DNA from: Micavibrio sp. UBA7689
GTDB taxonomy: Bacteria > Pseudomonadota > Alphaproteobacteria > Micavibrionales > Micavibrionaceae
Assembly: GCA_002482805.1 (NCBI GenBank)
Contig: DLGR01000045.1
Span: 109,936 to 173,935, forward strand
Length of the DNA stretch: 64,000 bases
Reading direction: 5' to 3'
This document shows, piece after piece, positions 1 through 11,000 of the stretch; position 1 is the stretch's first letter, and the number at the start of each line of letters is the position of its first letter. Made by a program: the position numbers and the translations under genes. The notes under the pieces are model-generated. The model was not told the origin of the DNA. It saw only the letters and a program-made list of their open reading frames with translations, and did not search any database.

Positions 1-3000
1 CCGCCGCCAGTCGCCGCATAAAGTTGTGCTATCTCGGGTGCAGAAAGTGCGCGATCGTATAAAACAACCTCATCCATAACACTGTCGGGTTCAGCGCCTG
101 CATATCCGCTGCTACCAATATAAAAGGGCTGGTTTGTATTCTTGAATGAAGCCGTTTCAACACTTCCTCCACCCCCGTAATTTGTATGGCTTACCAGGAT
201 CCCGTTGATATAAATTCTAAAAATGTCAGTTGCAGGATCCAAAGTCTGCGCATAGTGCGTCCATGTGCCGGCAGTCAGAACGTTTCCGGTTGTGAATGCA
301 ACACGTTCGTCGGCAGTAGCTGTTCCGTTATTAAAAAACCATGTCCCAACCTGATTGTTGCTTGTTTGAATTGAATATTGCCATATATTAAATCCATCAC
401 CTTTACCCATGATATCTTTGTTAAAGCTTATCGTATTGGGTTTAATCCATAGTGAAATTGTTGAAGCAGCTGTAAGATCTAGCGCGCTTATATCGGCAAC
501 CCCAACACTATTGGCATCAAACTCTAGCGCTGAGCCTGAAATACCCGTCGTCCATATGGGAGTACCATTAAATGTACCGTTATATCCGTTGCCGGAAGAA
601 TCGGCCGCTGTAGTGCCGGAACCTTCATTGAAGTTCCAGTATGCCAACACGCCGGATGGAAGACTGCTGCCTCCGGAAGAACTTGCATAACGCAGGCGTG
701 TTCTGCCCGAACCAGGGAAAGATAATCCGTTGGGTAATGGAGTCGCATCGCTCATCCCGTCGTAACTTATTCCCGCCGTACCCATCGCGATATTGTTTAC
801 ACCCACAGCTTCCAATCCTGTATTGCCTGTCCAGCGGAAAGGTGCAACGCCGGGGAAATTCACAACGCGTCCGGGTATATCAATACTGACGTTATCGCCT
901 GTACCCAATGCGCCTGCCTGCCCAGCACTGTTTGGGCCCCAGCACCACGCACTGCCGTCTGCTTTAGTGCCGCATGGATATGCTCCGAAAGATGCCTCTA
1001 CCCATGGACCGGGATCCGAGACCATAGAAGGAGAAACCTGATCCACAGTAAGCGTAGAGCCGTTCCCGAGACGCCCGTTGAGGTCCTCTCCCCAGCACCA
1101 CATGGTGCCGTCTGCTTTGATACCGCATGTGGATTTCGCCTGCTCCCCAGCTACGATGGAAAGCCACGGCCCCGGATCGGTCACGCGTTCGGGTATCGGG
1201 TGGTCATTGCTATCCGCTTGGCCGATACCGAGCTGTCCTTTGGTGTTTTGGCCCCAGCACCATGCGCTGCCATCCAACTTGACGGCACAGGTATGATTCT
1301 CCCCTGCCGAAATGCTGGTCCATGGCCCTTGTTCCGCCACGGGCTTGGGAACCTGCACGCTGGCAAGCGTTGCGCCGTCGCCCAATCGGCCAATGCCATC
1401 ACTGCCCCAGCACCACGCACTACCATCCGTTTTTATACCACAAGTATGTTCGTGGCCCGCGCTTAGTGTACTCCACAGGCCACCGGTGGCTGTATTCACC
1501 GCAACGGGTGAAGTTTGCTGCGACGTGGCGTTGTTGCCGAGTTTGCCAAGCGTGCCCGCGCCCCAGCAATAGGCCGCGCCATTGACCTGCACGCCGCATC
1601 CTCCGGAAGTGCCCATAGTAATATTTGTCCATCTTGCCGTGCCCACTTGCGTAGGAGAAGCGCGCGGCGTGGTATCACCAAGACCAAGGCGCCCGTCGCT
1701 GTTGGCGCCCCAACACCACAATGTTCCATCGCCTTTCAGTGCACACGCCTGTTGATTGCTTGCTGCGACTTCCGTAAAGGCGTCGCCGCTATTAACTCTG
1801 CTGGGGGAATTGGTCGTAGCTGTTAGCACGGTACCATTGCCCAGCTGTAATTCAGCATCTCTACCCCAGCACCAGAGGGAGGCATCTGATTTGATGCCGC
1901 AAGCAAAGACACCACCACTCGAGATTTTCCCGCGATATTTATTGACGTTCTGCGCAAGGGAGTTTCCAGGGTTTGTGCTACCGCCGCCTTGCGCATAAAC
2001 GTCGGCGATTTGTGCGGCGCTCATAATACCTTTATATAAGCGCACATCGTCGATGCCGCCTTGATAATTGAATGGGTCCGGCTGATTTGTGTGCCCGAGC
2101 AATATCGGCGCATTGTTTTGCGTCGGCGCGGAATCCATATCCCCGAACTTTTCGACGCCGTTATATTCCACGCCGTTGACGTAGAATTTCGCGGCGGACG
2201 AGTTTCCGAAGGTGAAGGTAACCGCAACATGCTGCCATACGCCTTGCGTCAGAACACTTTGATCCACACCCATGTTGCTATAATTTCCGTTGCCGGAGGT
2301 GATAACGAAGGAAAGGTCGGATCCGCCGACGCCCGCCCCGTTGCCCTGCCAGAAGGAATAGTTAGAATCATCGCTTCCGACAGTTCCCTTGTTGAGGATT
2401 GCCCCCCACTGACTGTTAAAGGGATCAGGTTTTATCCACGACATGATGGTGATGGAATCACCCGTTGTGAAATCAAGATCACTGTCCGTTCCTGGGTCGG
2501 GAACACGAACGCTGTTGTCCACGTCGAATGTAAGTGAGCCCGTGCCGATATGACCGGAGTTCCATAAAGGCAGAGAGCCGCCTTCGTTGGTAAGCGTGCC
2601 GTCATGTCCGTTGCCGGAAGAATCCGCCGTTGTCGTTCCGGATCCTTCGTCAAAAGGCCAGTGTGCGACAAGGTTGGTGCTGTCGCTTCCGCCGCTGCCG
2701 GCAGGCGCTTCCCATCCGCCGGTGTTGCGGTAGATGTCCATAATTTCCCGCGCCGTCAACGCACGCTCAAATATCATAACGTTATCAAGTGTAGCGTCCG
2801 TCGAGTCCGATGCCACACCTCCGATCTTGATAACATGGGCCACGTTATCTGCCGTGAGCGCCAAAGTTCCGCTACCATTCGGAACTCCGTCAATATAAAG
2901 CTGCACAGCGTTAGTACTATCAGTAAAGGTTACGGCGACATGGTGCCACCCCGAATCCAGCGTGCCGGTAGATTGAACGCCACCCACACCAAATGCGTCA

Positions 3001-5066
3001 AACTCTAATTCGTTGGCGGGATTAACAAAAAATTCCTTCCCCGGGCTTGCCCAAGATCCCGCCGCGCTTTTGCTTAGGATAGGGCGATCAAGTCCATTCG
3101 GGTCGCTTTTAATCCACGCTACAATGGTGTAATTCGCAGTACCAAAATTCAGCAATGTGGGATTGGCTATAAGAATTTGATCGTTTACACCGTCAAAAGA
3201 AATTGCAGTTCCGTCTTTTCCAGCCGCGGTCTCCTCTGCAACACTATTGCCGCTCCCATCACTCCATGTGCCGTTGTGCGCGGCCATTTCATCTGCAATA
3301 GTGCTTCCTGATGTTTCATCCAGTTTCCACCAACCGACAATATTCGCAGGCGGCTCCCATTCGGTGGTCGGGGCGGGGCCACCGCCACCCGCCATCGCCA
3401 TCGCCGTCCAGCCAAGTCCTGCGCCCGCGCCGTAATCGCAAATTTCGAGTGAAGGCGGCGATACCGTGAAATTCATGCGCAATTGCTGATCCGTGGTCGC
3501 ATCACATGCACCCGTAGCGGTGGAATCAGGAAGAATAAGGCCCGAACCCATCAAGTTTAATGCGCCGCCGAATTGTGTCGTGCCGCCGACTTCGATGTTT
3601 TTGTCGATCATCGCGGTGTCGGGTTTGATGTCCATGATTTTCCACAAATCTTCACCGCCGATACCACCCGCATCCGCATATGTGTATTCAAGAATGATGT
3701 CATCGCTTCCCGCAGCGCGCGTTACGGACGACCCGCCGCCACCGCCGCCGCCCGGAGGTGCGGACTTATAAGGGTGTCCGCCTGGCAATTTCGCCTCAAG
3801 CCCCCATTTGTGCGCGAGATAACCTTCTATGCTTTCGCGATCAGCTTGTGATGGTTCATATCCGAGCCACAAAAATTCGCCGATCGTACCGTTAACGTGA
3901 TAGTTATTATCGCCCGCGTCACCGCCTATATAAAAATGCGTTGTTGACGCGTTCAGATCAGGGGTACCCGTTCCGCGTACGCCCGGCGCCGCCCCGTTAA
4001 AGCCGGTTACGAATTCATCCGAAGCGGACCGCACGCCCGCATAAAGTATATCGCCTGAGGTGGACCATGTTTCCGAATAATATGAGTTTCCAAACTGGAA
4101 GATGGTCGCTTCATCGGGATAGTTCGCCCCGACCCATACCGCATTCGCGTTCCAATAAGCATTGCCGCCCCCGTTTACGCTGATCGCCTGCCCGAAGCCC
4201 GTGTTCACACCGCCCCAATCCATGACAAGGAAAGCGAATACATTAGCATTCGCGGGGACTACGGGAAGCGTGCCGACCATGCGTTGGCCGTTTGAGCCGT
4301 CGCCGCCCCCCGGTCCGCCGGTAAAAGCAACGCCTGGCAGAACGCCCTGGAAAGAAGTCGCAGAATATGTCGGTGATGCCGAACCGCCATCGAGTGTTGC
4401 AACGCGACTGTTTGAACGATCTGTCCATGTGGTAACCGCACCGGCGGTGTGAACGATGGATGCCGGCGTTTGCGCGTCGAACCAGATAAGCGGCGCCACG
4501 GCGAGATCGGCGGGCGACCATCCGCCACCACCGCCACCCCCCGTACCGCAGGTGGTGGAGAATTTTTTGTCTTTACCCGCCGAAATAATGGCAACCACCG
4601 TATCCGAAGCACTGCTCGTGCCATCCAGACGGTTTGCACCGGGCCCACCGCAGGCGGGATCATCGAAGGTCGGTCCCGGATCCCAGACGCAGTAACCGTA
4701 ATTCGTGCCCCACGGATCTTTATCCGTCGCGCCGATATCAAGCGGAACCCATCCGCCGCCGTCGGGATGCACGCCTGTCGCCGTGCGGAAAGGAAGCGGT
4801 TCTACCTGAACGTCGGTCGGGTCTGCAACACCGTCGCAGTTTCCACCCGCCGTAACGGTTGAGGCCTGAATCGCAAGGCGCGCGGCGCCCATCATTTTTT
4901 CTTCGGCAATGGTTTTGCGCGTTACATCCGACATTGATGTCACGATGCCCTTCATCGTGTTGTTCGCGCCGACCGTAACCGCGCCTATCAACGCAACCGA
5001 AGCGAACAACATGAAAAAGATGTTGCCGCTTTGTGAAGATTTTTTATGGTTGCGCATTTTTTTCAT
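1..5066 (-). CDS. Giant surface protein with pseudopilin-like N-terminus, LamG-like and RCC1-like repeats (partial, 3' end outside window)
   Basis: The frame is open from the ATG at 5066 to the left edge (1688 codons), so the C-terminus is missing. Residues about 15-40 form a single hydrophobic helix (NIFFMLFASVALIGAV). A module with DPWGTNYGYCVWD (about 115-128) and ISAGKDKKF (about 158) follows, resembling the calcium-loop region of type II secretion pseudopilins. After it come a concanavalin-like segment (about 195-424), LamG-like domains beginning WWKLDETSG (about 580) and HWPFDEGSG (about 800), seven RCC1-like units carrying the C.WG signature (about 1040-1380), and a further LamG-like domain beginning YWNFNEGSG (about 1475). 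The ATG shares its first base with the stop codon of the upstream gene, so the two are probably translationally coupled. The architecture suggests a surface or extracellular carbohydrate- or protein-binding fibre. The exact ligand and export route are unknown. Confidence 0.85.
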   Translation of the reverse strand, partial: MKKMRNHKKSSQSGNIFFMLFASVALIGAVTVGANNTMKGIVTSMSDVTRKTIAEEKMMGAARLAIQASTVTAGGNCDGVADPTDVQVEPLPFRTATGVHPDGGGWVPLDIGATDKDPWGTNYGYCVWDPGPTFDDPACGGPGANRLDGTSSASDTVVAIISAGKDKKFSTTCGTGGGGGGGWSPADLAVAPLIWFDAQTPASIVHTAGAVTTWTDRSNSRVATLDGGSASPTYSATSFQGVLPGVAFTGGPGGGDGSNGQRMVGTLPVVPANANVFAFLVMDWGGVNTGFGQAISVNGGGNAYWNANAVWVGANYPDEATIFQFGNSYYSETWSTSGDILYAGVRSASDEFVTGFNGAAPGVRGTGTPDLNASTTHFYIGGDAGDNNYHVNGTIGEFLWLGYEPSQADRESIEGYLAHKWGLEAKLPGGHPYKSAPPGGGGGGGSSVTRAAGSDDIILEYTYADAGGIGGEDLWKIMDIKPDTAMIDKNIEVGGTTQFGGALNLMGSGLILPDSTATGACDATTDQQLRMNFTVSPPSLEICDYGAGAGLGWTAMAMAGGGGPAPTTEWEPPANIVGWWKLDETSGSTIADEMAAHNGTWSDGSGNSVAEETAAGKDGTAISFDGVNDQILIANPTLLNFGTANYTIVAWIKSDPNGLDRPILSKSAAGSWASPGKEFFVNPANELEFDAFGVGGVQSTGTLDSGWHHVAVTFTDSTNAVQLYIDGVPNGSGTLALTADNVAHVIKIGGVASDSTDATLDNVMIFERALTAREIMDIYRNTGGWEAPAGSGGSDSTNLVAHWPFDEGSGTTTADSSGNGHDGTLTNEGGSLPLWNSGHIGTGSLTFDVDNSVRVPDPGTDSDLDFTTGDSITIMSWIKPDPFNSQWGAILNKGTVGSDDSNYSFWQGNGAGVGGSDLSFVITSGNGNYSNMGVDQSVLTQGVWQHVAVTFTFGNSSAAKFYVNGVEYNGVEKFGDMDSAPTQNNAPILLGHTNQPDPFNYQGGIDDVRLYKGIMSAAQIADVYAQGGGSTNPGNSLAQNVNKYRGKISSGGVFACGIKSDASLWCWGRDAELQLGNGTVLTATTNSPSRVNSGDAFTEVAASNQQACALKGDGTLWCWGANSDGRLGLGDTTPRASPTQVGTARWTNITMGTSGGCGVQVNGAAYCWGAGTLGKLGNNATSQQTSPVAVNTATGGLWSTLSAGHEHTCGIKTDGSAWCWGSDGIGRLGDGATLASVQVPKPVAEQGPWTSISAGENHTCAVKLDGSAWCWGQNTKGQLGIGQADSNDHPIPERVTDPGPWLSIVAGEQAKSTCGIKADGTMWCWGEDLNGRLGNGSTLTVDQVSPSMVSDPGPWVEASFGAYPCGTKADGSAWCWGPNSAGQAGALGTGDNVSIDIPGRVVNFPGVAPFRWTGNTGLEAVGVNNIAMGTAGISYDGMSDATPLPNGLSFPGSGRTRLRYASSSGGSSLPSGVLAYWNFNEGSGTTAADSSGNGYNGTFNGTPIWTTGISGSALEFDANSVGVADISALDLTAASTISLWIKPNTISFNKDIMGKGDGFNIWQYSIQTSNNQVGTWFFNNGTATADERVAFTTGNVLTAGTWTHYAQTLDPATDIFRIYINGILVSHTNYGGGGSVETASFKNTNQPFYIGSSGYAGAEPDSVMDEVVLYDRALSAPEIAQLYAATGG

Positions 5067-8000
5067 CATGGTGTCTGCACCATTACAGGAAGATAAGAGT
5101 CGTAACCGTCACCGGCCGCGCCTTGACCCCAGCACCAAACGGAACCATTGGCGCGTTGTCCGCACGTATTATAATAGTCACTGGATACTGATACCCAGTC
5201 TGTCCAGCCTGCACCGCCGTCATCGGCCAGAACCTGATGCATGCAGTAATTGAAACCAGCGCCCGAGTCCCCGCTAGACGGGCCTGCATCGTTGTTTCCG
5301 GTCTGTCCCTCTTGGGAACGTCCCCAGCACCACAAGGTGCCGCCCGCCTTGATGGCGCAACCATGATACCCACTGATATCCACATCAACCCAGTTGGTGG
5401 AAGAGCTGGAACAATTCGTATCGAGTGTACGGGTGGGGTAGTTTGCATCGCTGTCGTTGCCAGTAGCCAAAGCTCCCTCGGCACCTTTCCCCCAGCAATA
5501 CATTTGTCCGTTACCGCGGATACCGCAAATATTTTCCCATCCTGCTGCAAGATCTTTCCAGTCCGTGTACCCCGCAATACCGCCCGCGCCTTTGACGAGT
5601 TGTGGGCGTGGCTGGAATGTGGCACTGGCGGCGGCAAAACCAAGACCATATTCGTTGTAACCCCAACTATAGGCCCCGCCATTGGCACGCAGACCGACTG
5701 CTGCTGATATTTCTGTTTCGACAAATTTCCAGTCCGTCCATGGCGTCCAAGGGTTGGCATCGCTGTGTACGGGGTTTGGCGTATCATACACGCCGGTGGT
5801 CGTATTGTTCCCGAGCGTGCCGTATATCGCCGCACCCCAACAATATGCCGTACCCATGGCACGCACACCGCATACAGATGAAAGACCGGGATTGATCATT
5901 TTCCAGTCGTAGTAAAAACCCGTGTCTGCAGTGTTGACCACCGGGAGGGGAACGGATGAGTCAACCAAATCACCACCACCAATATTTCCATCTAAACCAC
6001 TTCCCCAGCACCATCCTTCGCCGTTGGCGCGAACGCCACAGCTTGTCAGGAGCGTAGTGCGCAAATCTATCCAGTCTTCCCAACCGTCCGAAGTAGAATC
6101 GTTCCATACTTCAACAGGTACCGACGAATAGGCGTCTGTCATATCTTGACCGTTACCCAGTCTTCCGTAACCTGCGGAGCCGAATGTCCATGCAGTTCCG
6201 CCACCCTTGATCATAGCGGGGCCTTTAGAGTAAGACTGCCACAATGAGTAGCCGCTTCCGGTGCCGCCACCGCCAACGGTATTGACGGATGTCAAAGGCG
6301 TCCAGCTTCCGCCATCGCAATATTCCATGGTCGTGCCGGTCCAGCGGATTGTACCTTCCGAACTGCCGCCGCATGATACTTCGTTACCGATTTTAATAGC
6401 CCCGTTGACGTCGAGTTTGGATGCGGGTGCGCCGCTGGTGCCGATACCGACATTGCCTGTCTCATCAATCTCTATGTCCGGTGGCAGAGAAGACAGCCAC
6501 CCTGAAGCGGCAGTGTTGTTACGCGAAATTTCAAAATTGCCTGTGGTGGCGTCAAGGCCTATTGAACGTGTGATAACTGCATTTTGGGTAAAGTAATAAA
6601 GCTGGGAAACCTCACCGGGATCCAGCGCACGGTCATAAATACGTACATCGTCGATGGTGCCATCCATGTTATCGCCGCTCACGCTACCTCCTATATATAG
6701 CGTAAAAGGCCCTGTTGGTATTGTTGGCCCAGGCTCTACAGCTACAAGGGATCCATTAATGTAGAGGCTGCTTTCGATTGCCGTCCAATTCACCGCGACA
6801 AAATACCAAGTGTTGGCTACCGGCGAAGTCATGACAGGACCTGCGCTTCCACCAATATCTGATTCTATCCATCCACTCGAACCGTAAAGCATAATTTCAA
6901 AGTCATCGTGCCCACCGATGAATCTATTCTCATTAACGTCATCGAATTTTACCCAGGCAGATACGGTTCCCTCTGTAGCTGGCGTGAAATTCGAAATGGA
7001 TATGCGGTCATCTGTTCCATCAAATTGCAGTGCGGTACCGTTAATGCCCGGCACGGTTTCCTGCACCACAACGTTGCCTGAACCATCGGACCATGTTCCG
7101 TTACCGCCGCCTATGGTGTCCACAATAGTAGCACCTGTTGTCTCGTCCAGTTTGAAGTGGCGTATAAGACCGGCTGTTATGTTGCTTCCTATAGTCGCCG
7201 ACGGCGCCCGCAACGTAGCTTGTGCGTCATGTCCAGCCCCTTTTGTTTCGACCAAAAGCTGGTTGGCTGTGCTTTGTCTCAATTGCGCTCTGCCCGACGT
7301 GCCGAGATTCAAACCTTTATTCGCAGCGCCATCATCGGAAATCCAGCGCGACGTGCCGATGATCGGGCTCAATCCTGTTGCAGGTTTGATCGCAGTGTCG
7401 GTAGAATTCCATTCCCAACCGGCTCTTTGCGGCGTCAACTCCACGCGGACAGGGCGTTGTGCCGTGGCGCCTTGTTGCGAAGCGTTACCGATCTGGCCCG
7501 TGCCGTTAAGACCCCAGCAGTAGGCCGTGTAATCGGATTTCATAGCGCAGACTTGGTCATATCCAACGGAGACATCTATATATTGACCGCCGCCGAACAC
7601 GAGTTGGGGATAGGCGTAGTCAGTCGTGCTGTTGTTGCCGTTCATGTAATCGGAACCTTCACCGAAGCACCACAGAGTTCCGTTTGCCTTGATGGCGCAA
7701 ACATTGCGTCTTGCGCTTTTGACCTTTACCCATGGACCTATATCCATCATCAATTGCGGGACGGTGTTGTCCCATCCCGTGATTGCGGCGGATGTGAGAT
7801 CACCCCAGCACCATAATGTCCCGTTCGATTTGATACCGCAGGAAACATCACCTGCAGAAATATCAACCCACGGCCCATCGCCGGAGATTTCGACAGCGGT
7901 CGTTTGCGTGGTTGTCGTCGTGGCGCCATTACCCAATTGTCCCAAAGCATCTTCGCCCCAGCACCACGCACGTCCGTCTTTTGTAATACCGCAAGTATTG

Positions 8001-11000
8001 CCGCGCCCGGCACTTATTTTTGTCCAGACTTTTCCAGCTTGTGCCTGTGTGGGCGTGGCGCCGAAGCCGACACCCCAGCAATACATCTCGCCGTCCGGTT
8101 CAAGACCGCATGCATATCCCGCACCCACAGATACCTGCGACCATTTTCTGGTGGCGACATCGACCACTACGGGAGATGTCTGGGTTGACGTTCCGTTACC
8201 AAGCTGTCCATCTCCGCCATAACCCCAACACCATGCACTGCCGTCACCTTTGATACCGCAGGCATGACCGAAGGCAGTACTGCCGACGGAATTAGATATC
8301 TGCATCCAGGGACCGGCGTCGTTAACAGCGGTGGGTGTGTATTGCGTTCCGGTGATTGTACCATTGCCGAGTTCGCCGTTGGTGTCATCCCCCCAGCATG
8401 CCGCTCCACCATCTTTTATAATCGTGCAACCGGATTCACGGCCCGCTGCGATAAGATTGAGGTTTTTATCCGCAACGACGGCGTCGGTGGCACTGTTATC
8501 GATGATCGCAGTATGTGAAAGATCGCCGATGCTGATGGCAATCGCGTTGCGAATGTTGGTTTTAACAGGGGTTGTCTGGTTGGCGGTCACGCCGGGACCA
8601 TTGCCGAGTTCGCCATTCGCATCGTTACCCCAACAAACAACTTCACGGCCTTTGCGTATGCCGCATGCCGCATCGACGCCCGCTTCGATATCGATAAAAT
8701 CTGTTACATCGGAAACTATAAGTGGGTCATGTTGCGTTCCTGTGGTAACTGCGCCGTTACCAAGTTGGCCCACGGAATCACTACCCGAACAATAAGCGGA
8801 ACCGCTTGCAGTGATCGCACAGGTCAACGTACCGCTGGTTGATATCTTAGCCAAATCGGTTCTAGTGCCGAATTGCGTTGGTACGTTTTGATTTCCAGAT
8901 GCACCCGACGTGTTGCCGAATTCACCGCCAGCCTCACGACCCCAGCAATAGGCCGTGCCCGCTTTCGTCACGCCGCAGAAATGCCCTTCGTTTGCGCCAA
9001 GAGTTCTTTCTGCTCCGCTGATCTGAGTGAAATTTGTGATGTTTATGACGGGGTTCGGCGATGCTGCGGTACCGCTGCCGCCGTTGCCGAGCTGGCCCTG
9101 AGCGCCCATCCCCCAGCAATTGACCGCCCCAGAGTAAGTCAGTCCACATGACGTGCCCTCTGTCGCGGCGATGTCCGTGTAATCGTTTACTCCCGATACT
9201 TGTACGGGGACCAAAGAATCCGTGCTGGTACCATTGCCGAGTTCACCGCTGGAACCTTCGCCCCAGCACCAGACACTCCCGTTATTCTTGAGTGCGCAAC
9301 TATGTGATCCGCCCGCGACAACTTTCACAAAATCTGCCAGTCCCGGTACCTGAACCATAGTGCCTTGATCGGTCGTGCTGCCGTTACCCAGCTTATAGCT
9401 GTCGCCATCACCCCAGCACCACACAGTGCCGTCTTTTTTCACGCCACAGCCGTGATAGCGACCGGAAGATACTTGAACGAAGTCCTCGCCATTCGGCAGG
9501 AAGTAGGGCGAAGAGGTGTTCAAAGAACTTGCGCCGTTGCCCTGCGTTTGTTCCGTATCCAGACCCCATCCTACCAGTTCACCAGGTCTGTTCGTCATTT
9601 TCAAAGACGGGGGCGGCGGTGATGTCGCCGTCACTATGGCCATAATCTGATCGGCCGTCAGAGCTTTGTTATAAACCCGTACATCGTCTATAAGCCCCGT
9701 AAATCTTTCGCCGTTGGCGCTTTGTGTAGAACCAATATAAATATCTCCAGAGTTCGCAGTATCGTAAACGATAGGATCCAATAGCGCAGAGGACGAATCC
9801 AAAACACCGTTTATATAAAAATTGAATAAGTTTGAAGAATTAGGATCGTAGGTTAAGGCAACATGCGTCCATGCGGTCGCAATATTGCCGGCCATATTTA
9901 TAAAATTGACTCCGCCGGTCCTGCCTATATGGGCACGCAACTTTGTATCGCTGCTAGCGTTGTAATATAACCCGTAACTATGATTGGTCGGGCCCGAATT
10001 ATTGTTCCAGGTTTTGGTAAAAAGGCCGGCCCAGTCACTTTGTGTGGCAGCTGGCAACATCCACAGAGAAACTGTGACCGCGCTTGGCTCAAGGGCGGCC
10101 GCCCTGGGGATTCTGATATATGCGTTGTTACCTGCGGTAAAGGACAGCGCCCCGCGATTTGCGCCTCCCGTAGGCTGCCATGTGGCGGTACCGATTAATG
10201 TTCCATTGTGCCCGCCAATAGAATCGGTAACCGTGGTGCCGGAAGATTCATCAAGTCTCCAACGGGCAACGGGGGTTGGATTTACAGGTGTGGCCCCGGC
10301 GGCACTTTTTTCGCATATAACTGGTTGAATTTGTGAACAGCCGTGAACATGCCATTCACCGCTGTTGACAGTAACAACGCAATCCGAGTCGCCAAAAAAA
10401 TTGTCCGGGTGCCCCGACTCCCAGTTGCTGAATTGTCCGCCGACGGCAGAACCGCCTAAACCTCCGGTCCAGAATTGCGTGCCGGCAAGTTCGCCGCTTG
10501 TATAAACAAAGTTGCCTTCCGTAGTGCCTGCCGAGGGGTCATCTGAAGCACCGATCCAACCCCAGTCCCATCCTTGCGCCCCAATCAGCGTGTTCTCGTC
10601 AGCGCTGGTAATAGAAACAATATAAGCGGCAGGGTCGATGCCTGTGCAAACAGCATTGGTACCGGGATAATCTGATCCAGCGCTATCTTGAAAATAACAA
10701 TGGCCCGTTGTGGGATCGTTTACAAAGTCATCGCCCAAACCCGTACAGTCAGCGGCGCCAGATCCACTACCGCCACCACCGGAAGGCGTTCCTGGAACCT
10801 CGCAGACAAATTCAATGGTGGCAGGGCAACTTACGTCATACCAACTGTAGTAATCCGTGGCGACGGCACAGTTTTCGCCTGCGCCGCCATTGGGCTCAGT
10901 TTTGGAAAATGTCGGAGATTCCCATGCATTGAATTGTCCACCGACAGGACTTCCGGTTTCATCGCCTGACCAGAATTGTGTTCCGGCGAGTTCACCAAAT

